Source: Paraburkholderia phosphatilytica (lineage in GTDB: Bacteria > Pseudomonadota > Gammaproteobacteria > Burkholderiales > Burkholderiaceae). From it: a stretch of DNA of 64,000 nt. Below the pieces are notes generated by a model. That model saw nothing but the letters and a program-made list of their open reading frames with translations. It ran no database searches and had not been told where the DNA came from. The DNA is taken from the NCBI RefSeq assembly GCF_003443895.1, contig NZ_QQOA01000007.1:186001-250000 (forward strand), read 5' to 3'. Of the stretch, positions 60,176-64,000 are shown in pieces; the stretch's first letter is position 1, and every line of letters starts with the position of its first letter. The position numbers and the translations under genes were made by a program.

Positions 60176-61618
60176 ATGAGGAGCATGCCGTTACGTCGTG
60201 CCAGTGCGATCAGCTCAGCGGCGCTGCTGCTGTTCGGCACCGAGGCTCACGCGCAGTCGCTCGAAACCCAGGCGGCCAATGCGACCCAGGCCGACATCAA
60301 GGCGTTGCGCGCGGAACTCGACCAGCGCATCAAGGAACTCGACGCACTCAAGCGCAAGCTCGCCGACGAAGAGGCGAACTTCGACCGGCTGAGCCGCGAG
60401 ATCGAGACCGGCAAGCTGGAGAACGAGCGCGGCGCCGGCAGCCCCGACGTGAACGGCCAGCCGGTCGGCAGCGCGACGGTGTCAACCAGCGGCGGCCCTT
60501 CGAACGCAACGGTTTCGACGGGCGGCGCGACGGCCGCGGCGCAAGCCGTCGCGGCGGACCAGGTCGCGCAGAACAATCCTGACAACGGCGCGCAGAACGG
60601 TGGACAGAACAGCGGCCAGCCGAACGCGCAGCAGCCGGTGGGCGAGGCGCCGGTGCCGGACACCCGGCCGCCCTCCGTCGCACCGATCTTCGAGCAGCCG
60701 GGCGTGCTGACGCCGAAGGGCACGCTCGTCGTCGAACCGTACTTCCAGTTCCAGTACTCGTCCGAAGACCAGCTGTCGCTCGTCGGCTATACGATCATCC
60801 CGGCGCTGCTGATCGGCCTCATCAACGTGAGCGAAGTCAGGACGACGACGCTCACGGGCGGCGTCGCGTTCCGTTACGGCCTCACGAACCGGCTCGAATT
60901 CGAAGTGCGCGTGCCGTACGTGTACCAGACCAACGACGCGGTCTCGCGCCAGGTGTTCACGGGCACCGCCGAGAACTCGGTGATCAGCAGCAACGGCAAC
61001 GGCATCGGCGACGTCGAAATGACGATGCGCTACCAGCTGAACCAGGGCGGCCCGGACAAGATGTACTACGTCGGCTGGCTGCGCTTCAAGACCGCCACCG
61101 GCAAGAGCCCGTTCGACGTCGTCACGGATTGCGTGACCACCTGCATCGCGAACACCACGGGCACCGGTCTGCCGCTGCAGCAGCCGACCGGTTCGGGCTT
61201 CTACGCGATCCAGCCTGGTTTGACGTGGCTGTTTCCGACCGACCCGGTCGTGTTCTTCGGCAACTTCAGCTACCTGCACAGCTTCGGCGCAAACGAGAGC
61301 CTGACGCTGCTCAACGGCGTGAAGGAGCCGCTCGGCAAGGTGCAGCCGGGCGACGTGTACGGCTTCAATATCGGCATGGGTCTGTCGCTGAACGAGAAGG
61401 CCTCGGTGAGTCTCGGCTACGACCAGAGCATCGTGATGACCACCACGCAGAACGGCGCGACGGTGCCGGGCACCACGCGCCTGATTCTCGGCACGCTGCT
61501 GCTCGGCTATTCGTACCGGCTGTCGCCGAAGACGACGATCAACTTCTCGATCGGCGCGGGCCTCACGCGCGATACGCCGGACCTCACGCTCACGCTGCGC
61601 CTGCCGATGTCGTTCTGA
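60176..61618 (+). CDS. Outer-membrane beta-barrel with N-terminal coiled coil (FapF-like transporter)
   Basis: A 480-residue exported protein. The signal peptide (residues 1-26, ending AHA-QS) leads to a coiled coil (TQADIKALRAELDQRIKELDALKRKLADEEANFDRLSREIE, about 35-78), an Asn/Gln/Gly/Ala-rich linker to about 165, and a barrel of about 315 residues that ends in LRLPMSF with the terminal Phe for BAM. Barrel features include VLTPKGTLVVEPYFQFQYSSEDQLSLVGYTIIPALLIGLINVSEVRTTTLTGGVAFRYGLTNRLEFEVRVPYVYQTND. Coiled coil plus barrel is the layout of FapF, the secretin-like pore of Pseudomonas Fap amyloid export. The nearby C39 peptidase strengthens that link. Function in amyloid export is inferred. 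Confidence 0.75.
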   Translation: MRSMPLRRASAISSAALLLFGTEAHAQSLETQAANATQADIKALRAELDQRIKELDALKRKLADEEANFDRLSREIETGKLENERGAGSPDVNGQPVGSATVSTSGGPSNATVSTGGATAAAQAVAADQVAQNNPDNGAQNGGQNSGQPNAQQPVGEAPVPDTRPPSVAPIFEQPGVLTPKGTLVVEPYFQFQYSSEDQLSLVGYTIIPALLIGLINVSEVRTTTLTGGVAFRYGLTNRLEFEVRVPYVYQTNDAVSRQVFTGTAENSVISSNGNGIGDVEMTMRYQLNQGGPDKMYYVGWLRFKTATGKSPFDVVTDCVTTCIANTTGTGLPLQQPTGSGFYAIQPGLTWLFPTDPVVFFGNFSYLHSFGANESLTLLNGVKEPLGKVQPGDVYGFNIGMGLSLNEKASVSLGYDQSIVMTTTQNGATVPGTTRLILGTLLLGYSYRLSPKTTINFSIGAGLTRDTPDLTLTLRLPMSF

Positions 61619-61625
61619 GGGTTTG

Positions 61626-61650
61626 AACGCGCGTTTTCCCTACGCGCGTT
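61626..61650. terminator. Hairpin between the barrel gene and the convergent HEAQ protein gene
   Basis: AACGCGCG (61626-61633) pairs with CGCGCGTT (61643-61650) around a T-rich loop; a second, 14-bp stem (61672-61685 with 61689-61702, loop GCC, one G-T pair) follows. Neither has a good T-run. Together they fill the 115-base convergent gap. Confidence 0.5.
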
Positions 61651-61733
61651 TCGCTTCCGCACAACGTGATGCGCGCGACGCCTTCGCCGAAGGCATCGCG
61701 CGTTCGTGCTGCGCAGTGTTCGAAGTCCATCCG

Positions 61734-63332
61734 CTAGCGCGGATGGATCGCGCTCGTCAGCGCGTTGTTCAACGTGTTCGCGATGTTGAGTCCCTGGAAG
61801 ATCGCGAGCGAGTTGACGGTCGTGTTGATCGTCGTCAGCGCCTGGATCTGCTGGTTGCTGAGCGTGTTCTGGATCGTCGTGCCGCCGAGTTGCGGCAGCG
61901 CGCCCTGCACGATGTTGCCGGCGCCGTTCTGGATCAGCCCGGCGGAATTCACTGCGACGAGCATCTGCGCCTGCTGCGTGGTCATATGCGCGACGTCCGG
62001 AATAGTGACCGACGCCGACGACACCATCGTGCCGTTGACGAACGCTTCCCGTGTGATGCCGAACGACACCATCAGTCCCGATGGCGTTTCGAAGCCGCCG
62101 CGCATCGAGTCGAGTTTGTCGTTGCTGACCAACGCGAGCTTTTCGTCGCTCCAGCCGCCGCTGTCGTCTTTGGCTGAATGCGGCGCGGTGTCGACGGAGA
62201 CGCTGCTATTGAGCGTGAGCGCCGACGCGTCCAGCCGCTGCGTGCGCGGCGCTTCGTGTTGCGCTTCGTGTTGCGCTTCGTGTTGCGCTTCGTGTTGCGC
62301 TTCGTGTTGCGCTTCGTGTTGCGCTTCGTGTTTCGCTTCGTGCCGCGGTTCGGGCCGCCCGGCTGTCGTCGCTACGACCGGTGACGGTTGCACCATCACG
62401 GGTGCGGCTGCCGTCGCGGGCACGGGCTGCGGCTCGTTCGCCGCACCTGCTGCGTGGAGCGCGAAGCCGGGCGTCGCTGCCGGATCGCGGTCGTGCTCGT
62501 GCACCACCGCGGCATCGGCCGTCGCCGCTTCGACCGTTCCTGTAGCACGCGTCGGGATCGTTGCATCGTTCGCGATGGGCGGCGCTGCCGGGTCAAGCGC
62601 GGGAGGTGCCGAGCCATCGGCAGCGTTCGCCGTCTCCGCGTTGCTGTCACCAGCTTGAGGTTCGGCCGCCACAGCCGCCACAGCCACGCGCTCAGTCACC
62701 GCATCCGCGCGAATGGATGCCGCGCTTGCCCCGGGCACCGCAGGCACCGCAGGCATCACAGTCACGACCGTCACGTCCGAACGTGCCGTCGAATTCACGT
62801 CGATCGATGCATCCGCACTCGGCGCAGCGACCACGTCATCATCCGCACGATGCGCCTGCGTATCGACCGAAGCGACAGGCGCGTTCAACGCGGCCTGCGC
62901 GCCCTGCGGCATCGCATCGGCGTCCACATCGGTCTGCGCCGCCGGCGCGTCCGTGACGCCCGCCTGTGCGCTGAGCTGCACGGCCTGCGCCGACGCGCCG
63001 CGCGCGCTGATCGCATACTGTTCGGCGCTCGCCTCCGACAGCGCGCCATCGCGCGCGCCATTCAGCGCATCGGGCGCCGAACTCGCGACGCGCACCATTG
63101 CGTGCCACGCGGCATCGCCCGTCGCATCGCGCGTTGCATCATGACTGGCGACCGGCAGGTTCGACACGTCGCTGCGGTCGCCGGCCGCATCGGGCAACGC
63201 ATCCGGAAACGGGACGATCCTGCCCGCCGCGACAGCCAGCAGCTCCGCCCCCATCGCGGTCGCGCTCAGGCACGACACGCCGCCGAACAGCACGGTGACG
63301 ATGCCGGCGAGCTTGAGGGGTTCTGGTCTCAT
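61734..63332 (-). CDS. Ala-rich secreted protein with HEAQ repeats and internal double-glycine motif; candidate C39 substrate
   Basis: A 532-residue protein. A signal peptide is plausible (LKLAGIVTVLFGGVSCLSATAMGA). Residues about 40-320 are Ala/Asp/Val/Pro-rich and low complexity. Then follow HEAK, six HEAQ and HEAP units. After a Ser/Thr spacer comes V-S-N-D-K-L-D-S-M-R-G-G (402-413), matching the double-glycine processing rule, and a conserved-looking C-terminal part of 119 residues (FETPSGLMVSFGITREAFVNG...LIQNGAGNIVQGALPQLGGTTIQNTLSNQQIQALTTINTTVNSLAIFQGLN). It sits 27 bases after the C39 peptidase gene on the same strand. No Cys-x-Cys end as in Pseudomonas FapC is present. Family name is not known to me; I resist calling it FapC or FapE. 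Confidence 0.7.
   Translation of the reverse strand: MRPEPLKLAGIVTVLFGGVSCLSATAMGAELLAVAAGRIVPFPDALPDAAGDRSDVSNLPVASHDATRDATGDAAWHAMVRVASSAPDALNGARDGALSEASAEQYAISARGASAQAVQLSAQAGVTDAPAAQTDVDADAMPQGAQAALNAPVASVDTQAHRADDDVVAAPSADASIDVNSTARSDVTVVTVMPAVPAVPGASAASIRADAVTERVAVAAVAAEPQAGDSNAETANAADGSAPPALDPAAPPIANDATIPTRATGTVEAATADAAVVHEHDRDPAATPGFALHAAGAANEPQPVPATAAAPVMVQPSPVVATTAGRPEPRHEAKHEAQHEAQHEAQHEAQHEAQHEAQHEAPRTQRLDASALTLNSSVSVDTAPHSAKDDSGGWSDEKLALVSNDKLDSMRGGFETPSGLMVSFGITREAFVNGTMVSSASVTIPDVAHMTTQQAQMLVAVNSAGLIQNGAGNIVQGALPQLGGTTIQNTLSNQQIQALTTINTTVNSLAIFQGLNIANTLNNALTSAIHPR
62251..62346. repeat. 12-bp tandem repeat (six exact copies plus two variant)
   Basis: The unit GCTTCGTGTTGC (plus strand) repeats six times without change from 62251 to 62322, followed by GCTTCGTGTTTC and GCTTCGTGCCGC. 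It codes for HEAQ on the minus strand. In-frame 12-base units allow copy-number change without frameshift. Confidence 0.97.
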
Positions 63333-63359
63333 CGCAGTTCCTGGCGCAATGTCGTTCGT

Positions 63360-64000
63360 TCAGAATTCGCCCGGGCCCAGCTTCGGCACCGTCACGTTGA
63401 AGAGACTGTCGCGCGGAATGCCGGTGTAGAGCGGCGCCGACGGTGCGACGTGCCAGTCGCGCGCGTCGTTGAAGGTCGCCATCTCATGCCGGTTGTGGAT
63501 CACGAACAGCACGTGGTCCTCCCACTTCGACTCGAAGCTCTCGCGCGACATCGAACGCGTGCCCGTCGCCGGGTCGCCCACCAGCACGCGGCCGTTGCGC
63601 ACGCCCTTGATCACGACGAAGTGGTGGTAACCATGCTCGGTGATCAGCACGATCGCCGGCGTGTTGGTTTCGATCAGCTTGTCGAGCGGCACTTCGTAGC
63701 CGTCCGCCTGGAAACCGTGCGCGATCAGAAAGCGCCGGATGTCGAGCAGCGAGAAACCGAACTGGCGGATCTTCGCCTGATCGCCGCTGTTGTACATCTC
63801 GGCGAACGCGGTCTGCTCGGTCACCGGATAGTTGTACTGATAGGTCAGGAGCGTCGCGAGCGCCGCCGATCCGCAGCTGAAGTCATACTGCTGACGGATG
63901 GTCCGCTTGAAGCGCGCCTCCTTCAGGCTCGTCACGTGCAGGTTGTAGTCCGCACCCGACGGGTCGCTGACCATGATCGGGTCGGCGCACGCCGGCAGCG
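63360..64000 (-). CDS. Exported C39-family cysteine peptidase (FapD-like), 5' end cut by window
   Basis: At least 213 residues; the frame stays open to the right edge and reads LPACADPIMVSDPSGADYN, so the ATG at 63974 is internal and a signal peptide probably lies outside the window. The C39 catalytic Cys is in RQQYDFSCGSAALATLLTYQYN; the His is in EHGYHHFVVIKG and the Asp in VLVGDPATGT. No ABC-transporter domains follow, so it is a stand-alone peptidase like FapD and not a bacteriocin exporter. It is followed 27 bases later by the HEAQ protein gene with the double-glycine motif, suggesting protease and substrate in one unit. Confidence 0.88.
   Translation of the reverse strand, partial: LPACADPIMVSDPSGADYNLHVTSLKEARFKRTIRQQYDFSCGSAALATLLTYQYNYPVTEQTAFAEMYNSGDQAKIRQFGFSLLDIRRFLIAHGFQADGYEVPLDKLIETNTPAIVLITEHGYHHFVVIKGVRNGRVLVGDPATGTRSMSRESFESKWEDHVLFVIHNRHEMATFNDARDWHVAPSAPLYTGIPRDSLFNVTVPKLGPGEF

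Noticed and set aside
62251-62346. CRISPR-like repeat
   Set aside because: Units are directly adjacent 12-mers with no spacers and stay in frame in a coding sequence.
61734-63332. Direct assignment of the HEAQ protein as FapC amyloid
   Set aside because: No imperfect amyloid repeats of FapC type and no Cys-x-Cys terminus; only the genomic context and C39 link point to Fap.
63360-63974. C39 gene as a complete protein starting at 63974
   Set aside because: The frame continues upstream to the window edge with a signal-peptide-like end (LPACADP), so the true start is outside.
1-64000. tRNA, rRNA, insertion sequence, prophage or attachment site
   Set aside because: None recognised by eye anywhere in the window; no transposase or integrase motif in any supported frame.

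Overview
The window is high-GC DNA from a Gram-negative bacterium, most likely a member of the Burkholderia / Paraburkholderia / Caballeronia group. The evidence is indirect but consistent: a Burkholderia-type 16-strand porin, a DUF4148 protein, FlhD/FlhC with the zinc cysteines, the llpE-type hydrolase plus RND pump plus divergent LysR arrangement known from Burkholderia (ceo/bpe), a 180-kDa-class NAD-glutamate dehydrogenase, and many catabolic islands typical of soil and plant-associated Burkholderiales. No rRNA, tRNA, CRISPR, phage or insertion sequence was seen. Genes are dense and nearly all intact; the genes at both ends of the window are cut.

Layout. 1-2798: 5' part of a bifunctional-type penicillin-binding protein. 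3133-5135: FAD amine/amino-acid oxidoreductase and TetR regulator. 5278-10212: a complete quinate/shikimate-to-protocatechuate unit (MFS permease, QsuD-type dehydrogenase, type II dehydroquinase, divergent two-domain 3-dehydroshikimate dehydratase), followed by a porin. 11763-13492: small lipoprotein, small winged-helix protein, PAS-AraC regulator. 13648-18656: trans-4-hydroxy-L-proline catabolism (epimerase, three-part D-hydroxyproline dehydrogenase, divergent deaminase). 18766-21664: orphan receiver-less response-regulator remnant, DHA2 drug-efflux protein, small unknown protein, DoxX. 21946-32555: DeoR regulator and a convergent eight-gene operon for uptake and breakdown of a (deoxy)ribose-type sugar (deoC, ALDH16-like dehydrogenase, RbsD/FucU, sugar kinase, ABC importer). 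32931-35022: M23 endopeptidase, small coiled-coil membrane protein and bactofilin, a probable cell-shape module. 35024-38916: SnoaL-like protein, XRE/MmyB-like regulator, unknown membrane protein, 2OG-Fe(II) oxygenase. 39698-40676: flagellar master regulator flhDC behind an unusually AT-rich 0.6-0.7-kb leader. 40821-43421: Nramp metal transporter and a DszC/acyl-CoA-dehydrogenase-like flavoprotein. 43643-51894: CeoAB-OpcM/BpeEF-OprC-type efflux operon with llpE and divergent LysR regulator. 52162-54663: DUF4148 protein, a possible 21-residue microprotein, nucleoside permease-like lipoprotein, CDF cation transporter. 54875-59770: NAD-dependent glutamate dehydrogenase. 60176-64000: an outer-membrane barrel with N-terminal coiled coil, convergent to an Ala-rich secreted protein with HEAQ repeats and an exported C39 peptidase (cut at the right edge).

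The most interesting part is the right end. The exported C39 cysteine peptidase is directly followed by a secreted protein carrying, deep inside its chain, a segment that fits the double-glycine cleavage rule (V-12, S-11, L-7, M-4, G-2, G-1), and next to it is a FapF-like coiled-coil/beta-barrel protein. Together these look like a Fap-like or Fap-derived secretion and maturation system in which a periplasmic C39 protease would release a C-terminal 119-residue product. This is inference from sequence and context. Other points of note are several unexplained dyad elements: upstream of deoC, between gdhB and the barrel gene, around the ceoR-type promoter, and in the flhDC leader.
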